Source: Anaeramoeba flamelloides
Lineage: Eukaryota; Metamonada; Anaeramoebidae
Reading direction: 5' to 3'
DNA length: 64,000 nucleotides
NCBI GenBank assembly: GCA_027625915.1
Contig: JANTQA010000023.1
Coordinates: forward strand, 12,462,001 to 12,526,000
A program made the position numbers and the translations under genes. Below the pieces are notes generated by a model, which saw nothing but the letters and a program-made list of their open reading frames with translations, did not search any database and was not told the origin of the DNA. Below, in pieces: positions 44,759 through 57,018 of this stretch (positions are counted from its first letter, which is position 1; each line of letters begins with the position of its first letter).

Positions 44759-47700
44759 TTTAATATATTCTTTTTTAAAAATAGAAAAAATGAAAAAGTA
44801 TTAGGATTTATTTCGGATATGAAAGAACGAAAATGCTTTTTTAAGTCCACAAAAAAACAAAAACTTATGTTTTTTGTAAAATTTTGATGAAATTTGTTTA
44901 ATTTTTCAATTTAGAAGAAAATCAAAGAGTTTGTAGATTTTTCTTTAGAATTTTAGAATATTTATTTTATTTCGAAATTTGGACGTTAGTATTGTTTTTA
45001 TGATACAATGTGGAGACAACTTATTCGTTAAATATTTTAAAAAAGTATTTTCAATAAAAAATTCCCTCAGATATAAACGTTCTTTATCAATAAATTAAAA
45101 AATAGAATTGTGTATAGTTTTTGCCTCCACTCATCAATTTTGAAAAGAGCAATAACTAAAATTTTAATGAAGATATTCACTAAACTAAGTAAGGGTTTCA
45201 ATAAACTTTTTAATTTTTAAAATCTCTAAAATAATTTATTTGAAACAAGTGTTTTTTTACTTCTTTGTCTTTTGATCTAATTATTTTCAAGTAGATAAAA
45301 TTTAATTAACTAAGGAGAAATTTCGTTACTTTATTGGGCAAGTGTCAATTCTGGACTTTGTGCCTAGTAATTGACCCCATTTCTTTTTGTTTCTCAGATT
45401 TATTCTATTTTTTTCAAGATCAATTTATGTTTAGTTTCAAAATTTTCGGTTTTGAAAAAAAGTGAAACAAATTTTTTAATTTAGAAATTTAATAGAAATG
45501 AAAAAAAAATCAAATAAAAATAAATTGTCGAAATTAACGTCAAAGAATAATCCATTATATTATTTTCAATCAAATAAATAATTTAAATCTCCTTTTTTAT
45601 AGAAACGTAAAAAGTGATTTTAGAGATCTCAAAATTAGTCAATTTTTTGAACTAATTTTTCATATACCATCTATCAAAAGAAAACCCATCCCAAAAAGAG
45701 AGTATTATAAAAATAATTGCTCAGATTTATACTCGTTTTTTTTTTTATTCATCTATTTTTTCTTTTTTTCAGGTATCTTATTTTTAGTTTTCAGGTTCTA
45801 TTAAGAATCCCAATTAAAAATAGTTTTCACTTGTTTTCAGAAATGTATTGATCTATTGTTTTGTTAATTTTTCTTTGACAATTAAACGCATATAAGATTA
45901 ATTTAAACAAAATTTATTTCTTTTATTTATGATATTCTCATTATTATTATTAAGTCACTTTCAACTTAATCTTATTTAATTATTTTATTTTATTTGCAAA
46001 AATCAACACTTCAGAATGTAATATAGTTTACAATAATCCAATAACCGAGAAAGAATATTTCCGACATGTAAATCCAATAACAAAAAAAAATCTGAATAAA
46101 TTAAATTCAAGGGGTTTTAACAATAAGAAATTATTCTAAATTATGAGTAGAATCAAAAATTTGAATACTAAACAAAATTTTTAACAATAAAAAAATAAAA
46201 AAATAAAAATTCAAAGATATTGAAAATAGATCAGTCTAAATTTTTGACAAAACACATGGTTAAATAAAAATTGAACCTTAATGTTATAGGGATATTAGAA
46301 AATTAAGAAAAAAAAATACTTGATCAAGGGTGTTATTTTTACCAAGGGTAACCATTATCACCTATCATATATGTATCCCTTAGAAACACAAATATAATAA
46401 TAGTTTTTCAAGCAAAAATTTTAATTTGAAATGTTACCAAAGCATTATAAGATATAGAATTTATAAAAAATTATCTTAGAGAGAAAATTTTATAATTAAA
46501 ATTTTTATAGTTACTAACAATAAAAAAATAAGTTATTGAACTTTTTCAACATTGGAAAAATTTTTCTTGATTATTGTGAATTTATTATTTTTTCATCAAA
46601 TTTTGTCACAAAATAATTTTTATTAATTATTTTTTTGAAGATTTTGTTTACACATCAAAAAAACTCTTATTTTTAATTATTAAAACACATCCTACTCTAC
46701 TGAAAAATTTTTTGGGGCCCTTTGCACCCCAAAATTGCCTATAATATCCAATTAAATAATTTATACATTACAATAATTATTTTGACATCACATTGAAAAT
46801 TTGTTTTATCTGCTGATTAAAATTCAATAACAATATCTATCTTTGACACTAAATAATTTTAATATATATATATATATGTTAAATTTGAATAAAAATAATA
46901 TTCTTTTTTATTGTAAAATTTGGTAATTTTTTCAACAAGATTTTTTTTCAGATTTAAAAAGATTTGGCCAATAGTCCGAATCATATTAATAATTGTTTTT
47001 TTTTTTTAATTTTTACTATTTTTTACTTTTTGACTTTTTTAAAATCTATAGATAAAATAAACAATATAATTGAATTAGTGGCCATAGATCAGAACTTATT
47101 TTCCAATGATCTGGATTAATTTAGATAGGAAAAATTCAAATTTTTATAATATATTATTCAAATTTTTACTAATAACCAAATTCAAAAAAAAAAATTTGTT
47201 TCGAAGATTATTTTATTATCTTTGAATAAAATTTAAGAGTTATTAATTTGATTTTTATTTTTTTAAATTTAATGTTGATTAATTTATCTTTTAAAAAGGA
47301 TCAATTTGTGTAATTCCAATGCTATAATGAAATATTTTACGTTTTTTTTTTTTGTTTTGTTTTTTCAAGTAATTCCTATTACTTAAATAAAAGATTTGGA
47401 AAATTATTCATCTTAAAATTTTAATTTTTTCCTAAAGAAATACATTTAATTTTTCTCTTGATTTAATATTGATTGAAAATTTAACTTTTATAAAAATGAA
47501 AATTTTTCAGTAATTTTTTTTATCAAAAAATCTACAATATTGTTTGATTATTATTAATAATAAATTAATGTGTTGAGTTTTGAAGTTCTATTATTGTAAT
47601 AAAATTACTTATTTAAAAAAAAATAAAGGACTTTTTTAGTAAATCTAAAAATGAATAATTATTTTTTTTATGTACAAAGATCAAAATAAAAAATTACCAC

Positions 47701-49274
47701 ATAACTACTTTTATCTTTGAACTATTTTGACTTTTTATTATAATTCAAATCTGGATTAAAGATTAATGAGAAAATAAATTATTAGTACATTAAAACTATT
47801 ATATATATATATTAAACTTGATGAACTTATGGTAAATTCAGTACTAATGGATTATAAACTCGCTTTTTGTAATAAATATAGCTGTTAAGATTTTTTTTCT
47901 TTTTTTTGAATAATTCTTTTTTTTTTTACCAAAAAAAATAAATAATGGGTATTTTAAAAAATAATAGTGCTAGTTGGATTATAGTTGTTTAAAATATTAA
48001 AATTTACAAACATTTACATTTTTGATTAAGAAACTTGTTGTTTATCGATAATCTGAAAATGGATTTTTTCCCTAAAAATTATTTTTTAATATTTGAGAAT
48101 TAAGTTATTTATTTTTAACATTAATTTTTTTTATTATGTAAAAATGATTTAAATTATTTTAACAAGTTCTTGTGATTAAGATCAAACAATTTGTGAAAAA
48201 AAATTGTTTTTTTTTGTAATTTTTTAAAACCCAAACAAGAAAATGACTTTTTGAAATTTTAAAGAATATTAAAAAACTAAGAATTATTAGATGTGAAATT
48301 CCTTAATAAATTTTATTTTAAAATTCTATTAAATTTTCCTTTATTTATTCATATGTGCCTTTATTAATTTTATTTACTGGGATTTGATTTGTAATATTAA
48401 TAAGTAACTATAATAAAAAAATAAAAAATTTCTTTCTAAATCAATACTTTCAAAAATAAAACTAAATATATAGTATCCACTTTCCAAGAATTAACTTGAT
48501 AGTTAATGAAAATAATAGGTTGTTTTTTTGGTTTTATATTGAAAAGATGTGGATTTTGGATTGAAAAAAAAAACCAAATTAATGAATAGTTTAAATGAGA
48601 CTAACTCTTCCATTTCATAATCCAAAACACAAATTACAAAAAATATAAAATTTTTTAGGATCTTGACAAGATTTCAATTTATTTTTAAACATCTATAATT
48701 CCCTTAATGATAAATTTTAATAAAATGAACTTTTTTTGTTTTTTTTTTTGCTCTAGTTTTATTATTCATTCAAAATTGATCTTAAGAGACTAGTAATAAG
48801 TATTAATCAATTTTGAGGAATTTCACTTTCAGGTATCTTGATTGATCAGTTTAAAAAAAAGTCAAAAAAATTCTTTGAAAAATTTCCTTTTTACTGTAAT
48901 TTTCCAATTCAAACCAATTTGACAATTATTTTCGGGAATGATAAAAAAACATTTAAAAGACCTTCAAATGACAACTCTACATAAAAAAAAATCAAAAAAA
49001 TAAAACTTTTTGTCAAACAGTAAAAATTTTTAAAAAAATTAAAGATTATTATTTATTTTTTTTTTTATAAAAAGAGAAAAATGAAAAATTGGTTCTTGTT
49101 GTAAATAAAAAATAAAAAATAAAGATAAATATTAAATCTGAAGGAGATGTTAATATTTTGTAAATCAAAATTAAAAACTATAATCGAAAAATTAAGTTTC
49201 TAATTCAGCTATTTCTAATGTGAATCTAAAAGAATGATTCATAATAGAATTCCAAAGTCTAAAGACCAACAACA
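44759..49274. other. Long gene-free stretch
   Basis: About 4.5 kb of very AT-rich DNA. Contains a short TA run at 46862-46877 and many A/T tracts. I see no gene or RNA and no repeat matching the families named elsewhere in this window. Confidence 0.45.
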
Positions 49275-50580
49275 TTATTTTTTTAATAGTTTTCTTTTTT
49301 TTAATAGCTGGAATTGCCTTTCAAGTTGCTTTTTTTCTTTTAATCTAATCGATAGCTGGCTCTCAAGATTAGAATTGTCATTTTTAAGAATTACAATGTG
49401 CTTTTGTAAATACCCAACATATGCTTGCTGTTTTAATCGAACTCTTCTTGCGCTAAGTCGATCTCTGGCCCTTTTACGGTTTTTTTTCTCATTTTCCGAC
49501 AGGTTTGCTAATTCCTTTTTAGACATTTTCTTAAGCAAAATTTTTTCTTCTTTTGTCATCAAATCCTCATCTTCTTGATGGTAGTTTTCAAGAAAGATCT
49601 GTGCTTCTTCTAAAAGTGGTTCAAGAAAGGAATATTTGAAATTTGAAGATTTATTTTTTTTATTATTTTCCTTGTTCGTGTTCGTCTGATTTTTGTTGTT
49701 CTTGTTTGTTTTTTTGATAATTTCTTTTTTTAATCTTTTGCTTTTGCTTTCACTTTTCTTTTGATTTGTTTTTGCTAATTTTTCATTTCGGTTTGTGATC
49801 CGAATATTTTGTTTTTTAATAACAATAATTTTTTTCTTTTTCTTTTTATTATTATTTTTATTTTTCTTTTTATTTTTATTTTCATTTTTATTAGTACTTT
49901 TCTTTTTCTTGAAGAGTTTTGTGTTATTATCCAAACTCTTTTGTTGGTTAGATCTTAAATCATTGTTTTCTTCAAAAGTCAATTCTTCTTTTTTGTGATC
50001 ACTTTCATTTGGGGATTTGGTTGAAATCATTTTTTCGTTTGGTTCAATTGATAAGCCCAGGTCTTGATAATTTTGGATGATTTCTTTTTCTTCATCAGAA
50101 TAGGCCGCTGTGCTTAATAAAATGCTATCTGCGGAATCGTTTAAATTGTCGTTGAATAAGGAAAAAAGCTCATATTCTTCGTCTGTGCTTTGCTTGGTTT
50201 CAAATTCTGGGAAAACGGGTTCGTATCCTAGCTGATCGTCTTTAACCCTGCTGCTTTCTTCAAAGCGATCCGATAATTCTGTTTCAAAAGTGCCATGCTC
50301 AAATGGGATCGAGTGTGCAAAAATGTCCTCGTCGGTTTCAGATGTAGAAAGCTTGGTTGGCGTTGACACAAGGGCCAATTCTGTTGTGGAAGCAGATGTC
50401 TTTAAAGGTGTTAACCATTGTTGAAGAACATTCACAGTTGTTGAAGATGTGGTTTGGGTATGTTGTTGGTTTTCAGTTAGGAAAAACTCATTTGAGTAGC
50501 CATCAAATGAGTGGTGGTTGTTTGTAACTTTAGGGAAAAAAGTAATGGTGGTTATTTTTTGAAAAGGAGAGCCAAAAGAC
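49275..50580 (-). CDS. bZIP transcription factor 2 (5' end uncertain)
   Basis: The frame is open from a stop near 50597 down to 49275, about 430 codons, with no in-frame ATG near its start, so a 5' exon is likely. CTTGAG|TCTTTTGGC (about 50571) is one possible acceptor, and ATGCTGAATTTA at about 51079 with a GTTTGA donor would fit phase 0, but this is weak. The N-terminal half is acidic and S/T-rich, a central K/N tract (NKNENKNKKKNKNNNKKKKK) follows, and the C-terminal 70 residues are a bZIP: NRKRARDRLSARRVRLKQQA, then heptads starting YLQKHIVILKNDNSNLESQL. The usual Asn of N-x7-R is Asp here. Likely a nuclear DNA-binding dimer. Confidence 0.75.
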
Positions 50581-50639
50581 TCAAGTTTTTTAAAAATTTC
50601 TTAAAGTAATAAATTTGGGTGGTTAAAAGGTGGATTTTA

Positions 50640-52961
50640 TTTAAAAAAATGATCCCAAATTTTTAATTCTCATCCCTTCAATAAGTTGAGAAGATTCTAA
50701 ATATACCGGTTTTAAGTTAGTTTGTCTTTTTGAATAGTGGTTTAGAATTTGTTATTTAACTAAAAACAACACAAGCCTAAAAATTTTATATTGAGATTTA
50801 GGATTTTTTTTTTTTTTTTTTGTAAAAACCGAATAATCAAAAAAAATTAAAAATCTTTTTTATCTAGGGGGTTTATTTTTCATTTAACAAGGTTTTGATT
50901 TAAAACTGTTCAATTTTTTTCATTTTCTGTTGGTTAGAGTCGCAAGAATCGATAAATCTCTTAAAAAATTAGGAATTTTTTTTAATTGAAACAAAAGGGT
51001 CACAATACGCAATAATTATTTTGTCGACCAATGTTGTGATTCAAACCATTTCAGAGACTAAATTCAGCATTTAAGTTTCTCTTTTATTTTTTGATTAAAC
51101 TCTCTTATTAGTTATACTTATTGGTGAGGTAAGACTTTTTGGGAGGTTTTGCGATTTATTCCGAGAAAGAAATGTAAATGAAATTCGAATTGCTTTGGAG
51201 AACTAAAAAAGATTATGGTGTCGATCTATTTGTGTTTTTGGTATCAGCTGTTCCAATTATCCAATTCATAAGTTTTTTTTGTTGCTCTAAATAATGTATT
51301 TTTTATTCAAATAAATAAACGATAAACACAGATCCAAATATTAATTTTTACATATTCAAATTGAAATCTTCAGTACTCAATTGAAAAGCGAGACGTTTTG
51401 TTTAATGGGTTGAAGTGTTGATAAAAAAACATATCTGTTATTTTAATTATCAAAAAGAAAAAAATGAATTTTGAGATTATTTCAAAATCATCACTTTTTC
51501 ATCTTTTGAAATTTCAGACCATTTTTAAGGTGTTTTTAAGTTTTAAATAGTTAAAAGATTTAAATATTTTTTTTATAAAATAATATTATTCGTTTTCAAT
51601 AAATTTCAGATTCTACAAAATTGAACAAATGAGATTTACTTTGAAAAATTTTGTTTAAGATTTTATTTTTGATAATAGGGATTATTAGTAAAAAATAAAC
51701 ACATATCCTTGAAAAAAAAAAAAGAATTAAATTCAATATTTGAACTTGAAACATGAAATATTTTTGAGAATAAGATTAAGAATAACACTGTGATTATAAA
51801 CAATGTAATATCCTCTAAAAATCTGTTTATTGATCTTTAGATCTTTATAATTAAACTTTTTTCCCATTATTTATTTGTTGTTTTTTGGTTAAGGTTTACA
51901 ATCCCTTAAGAATGAAAATAGATTATCTTGTGTTTAGGGTTAGCAGCAAAACATTTTGTTTCTATCTAATCAATCATCAACTTTTTAAGGGTTTTAATAG
52001 TGGTTCAAAAAAATTAATTTTTGGTAATTTATTTATTTTTCGTTTTCGAAATCCAAGTTAACGAGTCTAAAACAATATAGGTTTAGAAATATTTTAAAAA
52101 AATTGTCATTAATTGATTTTGATATTTTGAATTTAAAATTATTATCCCCCTTTTACCCAATTAACCTAACAATAAAAATTAATTGTTTTAAAAGTACCAA
52201 ATAAAACAAAAGCTGAAATAAAAATTTTGACTGACAAATAAAAAATCACTATATTTTAATAATTAAATATGTAAATAATATTAATTTGAATTTCCAATTT
52301 GGATTCTAGTTGTAGAAAAAAATTCATTTTTTAACACACATCAAAATTAAAAACAAGCTGTAGACCGACCGTTTAAGTTCCGAAATAACATAGCCTTGCA
52401 CCCAACACAAGAAAATCATTTTTTTCATTTTTTAGAGATAGTGAATTTAAGGAATAGTAACCTAAAAAATATTGTTAGTAAAATGAAAAATACAAAAAAT
52501 AATTTAATATACTTGAAATGGCAAAATAGTGTGAAAATGCATTTGTTATTTGACCATACTTGAATGAAATGTTCTTTTTGCTAAGGAATTATTACAAAAA
52601 AAGTTTGATCCATTGTAAACATTTTTGACAAGTACACAATTTAACATATTTTAAGATAACTGCATCCTAGAATATATTAAGTTGGAAAGCCCAAAGAAAA
52701 CTTATTGTGTATGTTTAAGGAAACAAAAATTACCCTTATCTATAAAACACCCCAAGTTTTAAAATGCTTTGTCATTAAAGTTAATTTAATTAACCAAAAA
52801 TCTTTTTTTTCGACAAGTCATATAGGGAAGCACAATATCAATAATTTTACCAATCCAATCATAAATCTTAGATAAAGGAAAATTTACATATCATATTTTA
52901 TCAAAACAAATTTTGAGATTTTATTCAAGATCTTGAGATTTAATTAACTTATAAAACCCCC
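50640..52961. other. Intergenic between bZIP 2 and a P2 MITE
   Basis: May hold the missing first exon and the promoter of bZIP 2. TTAAGGG at about 51987 and CCCCCTTAA at 52957-52965 could bound another TTAA element of about 970 bp, but their inner sequences match only over some ten bases. Nothing else recognised. Confidence 0.35.
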
Positions 52962-52965
52962 TTAA

Positions 52966-54341
52966 GGGAGTAGCTACACGATAAGACATGATAAAAATTT
53001 GAGAGAGATGAGATAAGAACATTTTATTTTAGTGGTGTGTGATCGTAGATTCTCTAAAAATTTTTTTAAAAAAATTATTTGATATTTTATTTTTTTAGTA
53101 ATGTTCAACAATTAAAAAAAAGAGATTATATTGATAAAATAGTTTTTTTTTTTTTTATTATTTTTTTATTAAAATAATCTTAATTCCATCAATTTGGACA
53201 CAGTTTAAACAGTTGGAAAAATAAAAATAACGTGATTTACATCCAATTGGAAATTAATTACAATTCAACAAACTATTTTCATTTTTTGTCTTTTTTGTTT
53301 TTGTTTTCATTTTGTTTTTTTCAGTTTATTAATCTGTTTCGTTAGATCTGTAAATTTTTTATAGATAGTTGATAGATGGTTACAGTTGAGTTTCAAAAAT
53401 TGAAAAATCCACATACAACCGATGCATGGTATCTTATCATTTGATCGATCAACCATTGTTGGTGTAATTTTAACAAATCTACCAATATATTTTTTGTTCA
53501 AACTCTGCCATTTCAGCCTGTTTCTTTATTTTGGACACACTTATTTTGATTTTTTATTTTCTATTGTTTTCTCATATTTGGATGAAAAAGATTACTTAAA
53601 AAACCATTAATACTATGTTACTTAAATATGGTTTTATATTAGGTTTGGAAAAATATAATAAATTGAGTTTTTGTTTTCCAATTTTTGATTTTAGATGTGT
53701 CCAAATTTTTGGAATGGGGTTTAGTTTTTTTTTTTTAGGAGAAGAAAATTTTAGATTCTTAGGATAAAACTTGTAGCTGTTTCGTGGTTTAAACTTTGAT
53801 AACATATAATCATATTCACTTCTCCAATTCCACTAAACCCAACGATTTAAAATCCTAACAAGTAATAATTTGACTTAATTATTCTAATTTTGGAATCCTT
53901 CTAGCTATTTAAGTCCCATTTATGTTTACTTTTATGATTGTTTCAATTGTAATGTTGTTGTTCTTTTTAAACAAAATCCATTAATCCCAAATGCCACTAA
54001 TAAAATAATCTTTCTAATTGCTTTATGTTTTCAGGATTAAAAAATCACAAAAATGATGAAAAAATAAAAAAAGGAAAAAATTAAATGCCATAATAGAATG
54101 CTGAGAGAAGGATAAAAGATAAATTATTCAACATTCAAATCACTATTTTTTGCAATTCAACTCAACATTCTATTGTGGCAATTTCTTTGAGACTTTGAAA
54201 AAAAAATTTAAAAAATCTAATGAATGAAGCACTTTAAATAATAAAAATCAATGAATTACAACGAAAGTAAAAAATGTTCTTTTCTGATCCTCGTTAGAAT
54301 TGCAAAAAAGTGAAAAATTTTTCTTTACCGTGGCTAAACCC
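52966..54341. mobile_element. TTAA-type MITE, family P2, full copy
   Basis: Bordered by TTAA at 52962-52965 and 54342-54345. The left end is gggagtagctacac; the right end reversed is gggtttagccacgg, an imperfect terminal inverted repeat. Total 1376 bp. The first 1.16 kb match copy 1 (1-1156) in reverse with few differences, so the two moved recently. Near the right end a hairpin has 20-bp arms (54086-54105 and 54161-54180). No transposase, so it depends on an enzyme from elsewhere. Confidence 0.8.
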
Positions 54342-54509
54342 TTAACAAAATAACTTAACTTTTCAATTGAGAGTACTTTGATTAGATGGACACTATACGC
54401 ACAACCACTAAAATATAATTTACAACATACAGTTCTTTTACCACACCTTTTTGAAATAAAATTACAAAAATTAAAACAAACACATTAACAAAAATAATAA
54501 TATTATAAA

Positions 54510-55045
54510 TATAAACCCCAATTCAAAATTTTTAACATACCGAAATTCAATTTGTGAAAAAAAAAACTTATTTAATAACTTCAAGAAGATATATAAAATT
54601 AGAACCATTCGCTAATTGAAATTTTAACACTTGTTTATAAATTTCAATACTCACAAAACAAAAAATAAATAATTATCAATAAAAAATAAAAATCATGGGT
54701 GTGTTAAAAATTTTGGAGAGAACAAAACAAAAAAATACATTAGTAATTTTGTTGAAATTCTATTAGGAATATTGATCGATCAAAGGTTAGATACTACCAA
54801 TTAATTTTATTTGAGTTCTTCAATTTGGAACAACTCAACTTTAGTACATTATCAATTGTTGATTTAAATTTTGATCGAACAAAACGAGTTAGGTAATTCA
54901 AAAAATGAAATGAAAAAAAATAACACTGAAAAAATGATTTCCATATTTTTCAAAAATCAAAATTATCTGCAATTTGAATGAAATTTTATTGTTTTGATTC
55001 TTTGGAACATTTTAGCTGTGTGGAAAATTTTGAATTTTAGTTTAT
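54510..55045. mobile_element. Inverted-repeat MITE (family H), copy 2
   Basis: Full-length reverse copy of 6249-6793. Ends ataaaccccaattcaaaattt and, mirrored, ataaactaaaattcaaaattt. Shares ggaatattgatcgatcaaa and aaacaagtgttaaaat-type blocks with copy 1. It lies only 165 bp beyond the P2 element. No coding. Confidence 0.7.
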
Positions 55046-57018
55046 ATTAAGGGATTTTTTTTTCTTTTATTTAGTACTTCTCTTCTATCTTTCTTCTATG
55101 TTTGATAGATGTCTGAATTTCATTTCCTGTTCTTTCATATTATATATATTGTTAAAGTTAATATACCCCCCCTCCTAAAGGAAATTTAAATAATTAACAT
55201 TTAATCTATTTTATAATTTGAATTATTTTACATTTTATATAAAAAATTTTTTATATTAAAATATTTTTAAAAAGGGATAATAAGTAATTTGTATGTAAAA
55301 GTTTGTTTTTTCATATTGAAATTTGACTATTAATTATCATTACACAACCAGTGGCTGCAAAATATAATTTTTTTAGAATTTTTACTACTAGATTTTATAC
55401 ATTTACAATATAAACTCTATTTCACCTAAAGATACCAAATCGAAAAATGAAAAATTCAATTCTTTTAAGAATAAAAAAATAAATAATTACTTTGAAAAAA
55501 TAAATAATAAACTTTGTATAAGAATTGATATTCATAAAAGAAATACCTAAAAAAACCATAAATTTATAAAAAAAAAATGTTCAAAAAATTTTTGGGCGTT
55601 TATCATTGGAACACCTGGGTAACTATTTCTCAATTTCTTTAGGATATATAAAATGTTGAGAATAAGATTTTTTTAATATAAATGTAATTATTTTTAAAGA
55701 ACTTTTAAAGCCGCAATTTTCTTAAAGCTAATTTGGAGTTTTCAAACATTTTTAAATTGAAATTAGCTTGTTATTATAAAAAAAAAAAAAAAGTAAAGAA
55801 AAAAAAATAAAAAAATTTGACACTATTAGAAAAAATTAGATCCCAAAATTTAAAAGTTATTTTGAGAAGAATAATTATAGATACAAATTATATAATATGT
55901 TCTATTTCTTCAATAAAAACGTCAACAGTTAACTGAAAAAGAACATAGATCACATAATAAATTTGAATTTCAAAAAAGTAAACTAGAAATAATTTGTAAA
56001 CATCAACAAGAAAAAGAGAAAGAAAAAAAATAATAGAGAGTTAACAAAATAGAAAAAAAAAGTAAAAAAAAAAAAAAAGAATTTTTTTTGTATAGATCAA
56101 GCGCTGAATGCTTTGGATACGATTTACTTTGGTATTAAAACTTTCTTTACCACCCCATTTTATTTTTATGAATTAGTCTAAATATCTGGACAAAAATAGA
56201 TCAAATGAAAAAAGTTACTTCATTAAATTTTGATATAGAATTTTACAGATTTGTAATCACTTTAACACCATGATTGTTCAGAATTCAAATTTTTTTTCCT
56301 AATTTTCTTTTTGGTGTTTTTTTTTTTAGAATAAGATTCTTTTTTTTGACGAAACTGATTTTTTTTTCCAGTTTCCCAAATCTTGTTTTGGCAAAAATTC
56401 AGGACAAGTTACAACTCGATAGCAAAAACCCAGTCCAAGTAACGACTTGACCGATTATATGGAAAGTTTGATTCGATCCACTTCAGTTTGGTTTCAAATA
56501 GCATCAGTTGAATCCAGTTCAGTTGCATAAACCCTGTTCAATTCGTTTAAGATCTGATCATGAACATTTTTACAAAAGATTTAATTATGAACAAGTTCCC
56601 CAATTTTTTTTCTTTTTTTTTCTTTTGAATTTTTCTTTTTGTTTTTTCAACCAATAAAAAATTGGAACTTGCTCTATTCCAAAATATTTTTTTTTTCTTT
56701 ATCATCTAAATTACTAATTTACCATTAGTAATCAGAGCTGTAAGAGGATCTTTGATCACTCCCTTCAACCAATAAAAAAAAAAAAAGTTCCCCAATTTTT
56801 ATGATGATTTTTATCACCTTCACATTCACCAAACACTTTAAACATATAGAGTACCAACCAAAGAAACTGAAAAGAAATTTAGAAAAATTAAAAAGTCCAA
56901 CAAATAAAAAAAAACATATTTTCAAAAAAATTAAAATATTTTATTTATCATATTAATTTTTTTTCAGGAAAGAATAAAAAAAAAAAATACACACACAAAT
57001 ATGTATATAAATCTCGAA
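55046..57018. other. Intergenic; short G+C-richer repeat block
   Basis: Spacer downstream of exportin-7. At 56380-56545 the base composition is more balanced and short motifs recur: caagttacaactcgat and caagtaacgacttgac 37 bp apart, then variants of ttga-tccagttcagtt. At 56584-56675 an inverted pair (gaacaagttccccaatttttt / aaaaattggaacttgctc) could fold. No gene found. Confidence 0.4.

Noticed and set aside
51987-52961. A further TTAA element between TTAAGGG and CCCCCTTAA
   Set aside because: The ends match over only about ten AT-biased bases and no second copy was seen.
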